Of a stretch of 64,000 nucleotides of DNA, positions 63,799 through 64,000 are shown piece after piece. Numbering within the stretch: position 1 is the stretch's first letter; the number at the start of each line of letters is the position of its first letter. This DNA comes from an uncultured Coprococcus sp. (lineage in GTDB: Bacteria > Bacillota > Clostridia > Lachnospirales > Lachnospiraceae): assembly GCA_934277375.1 (NCBI GenBank), contig CAKQTZ010000002.1, positions 248,001-312,000 of the forward strand, given 5' to 3'. The notes beneath the pieces were generated by a model that had not been told where the DNA came from, did not search any database, and was given only the letters and a program-made list of their open reading frames with translations. A program made the position numbers and the translations under genes.

Positions 63799-64000
63799 AT
63801 GGAAAATATTAGTGGAAATATCAATGAAAATATTAATGAGAGTAACATCGATAATCTCCAACAAAATAAGGATATAAGTTGGAATAACGATAATGGCAAG
63901 ATAGCCAGAATTAAAGAACTTGTAAAGCAGCTCAATGAGGCTGCAAAGAAATATTATATGGAAGATACAGAGATCATGAGCAACCTGGAATATGATGCTC
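63799..64000 (+). CDS. ligA: NAD-dependent DNA ligase, N-terminal fragment
   Basis: Open to the window edge, 67 codons visible. From about residue 38, RIKELVKQLNEAAKKYYMED and IMSNLEYDA match the start of LigA domain Ia (usual form LNEAxxxYYxxDxPxMSDxEYD), which binds NMN. Before it lies an Asn-rich extension of about 35 residues (ENISGNINENINESNID) not usual for LigA. An earlier in-frame ATG at 63772 with AGGA upstream is an equal choice of start. The gene follows the pseudouridine synthase by 73 bases. Confidence 0.8.
   Translation, partial: MENISGNINENINESNIDNLQQNKDISWNNDNGKIARIKELVKQLNEAAKKYYMEDTEIMSNLEYDA

Overview
The window reads as chromosome from a low-to-mid GC Gram-positive anaerobe of the Lachnospiraceae (Clostridia), most like a Coprococcus-type non-motile gut commensal. 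This rests on CodY, class I type Firmicutes gene order (comM-dprA-topA-codY and rpsB-tsf), large-form PurL, secreted Big_2/leucine-rich repeat proteins with a Lachnospiraceae-style EF-hand N terminus, a galactanase with cell-wall-binding repeats, and strong Shine-Dalgarno sites. The genus is an inference; no 16S or other marker is present. Almost everything is on the plus strand; only a LysR regulator and an Lrp/AsnC regulator are on the minus strand.

Layout: 1-2.6 kb is the 3' part of purL. 2.8-14.6 kb is a tight five-gene operon of large membrane proteins: a GT-C-like protein, three YfhO-family proteins and a membrane-bound alkaline-phosphatase/sulfatase-fold protein, probably acting on a cell-surface polymer. 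14.6-22.6 kb is a branched-chain amino acid block: divergent LysR regulator, leuC, leuD, leuB, ilvD, ilvB. 23.1-26.5 kb holds serC, serA and asd. 26.7-31.3 kb is a 1542-residue secreted EF-hand/LRR/Big_2 protein. 31.6-36.3 kb is a likely operon of a P-loop kinase, a DUF1015 protein, a degenerate glycogen-branching-enzyme homologue and an MscS channel. 36.5-38.6 kb carries two G3E (CobW-type) GTPases, one with a very long His-rich insert and one fused to a YcgQ-like domain. 38.8-43.1 kb is an ABC exporter-type operon. 43.2-53.4 kb is the conserved housekeeping block comM, dprA, topA, codY, a SwrB-like protein, an MltG-like protein, rpsB, tsf. 53.6-55.6 kb is a two-component system. 56.0-59.4 kb is a GH53 galactanase. 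59.6-64.0 kb holds a purine permease, tRNA-Arg(CCG), a membrane protein of unknown role, an Lrp/AsnC regulator, an RluF-like pseudouridine synthase and the start of ligA.

The most unusual feature is a family of structured repeats in the gaps leuB-ilvD (one full and one internally deleted copy), ilvD-ilvB (inverted) and ilvB-serC. Each full copy has a shared core of about 80-100 nt whose internal stems keep pairing while their sequences change between copies, set inside long inverted-repeat arms that are unrelated from copy to copy (28 bp perfect in the serC copy). I do not recognise it as a known riboswitch, T-box or insertion sequence. Other points worth attention are the branching-enzyme homologue that has lost its catalytic residues, the G3E GTPase-YcgQ fusion beside its His-rich partner with a structured leader, overlapping divergent promoters on a palindrome between the LysR gene and leuC, an 11-bp-phased operator array before the galactanase, the promoter built into a terminator before rpsB, and the codY-rpsB interval that looks like the scar of a lost flagellar operon.

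Gene starts were chosen from Shine-Dalgarno spacing; several differ from the longest open frame. Family assignments are from recognisable motifs and memory of the families, not from searches.
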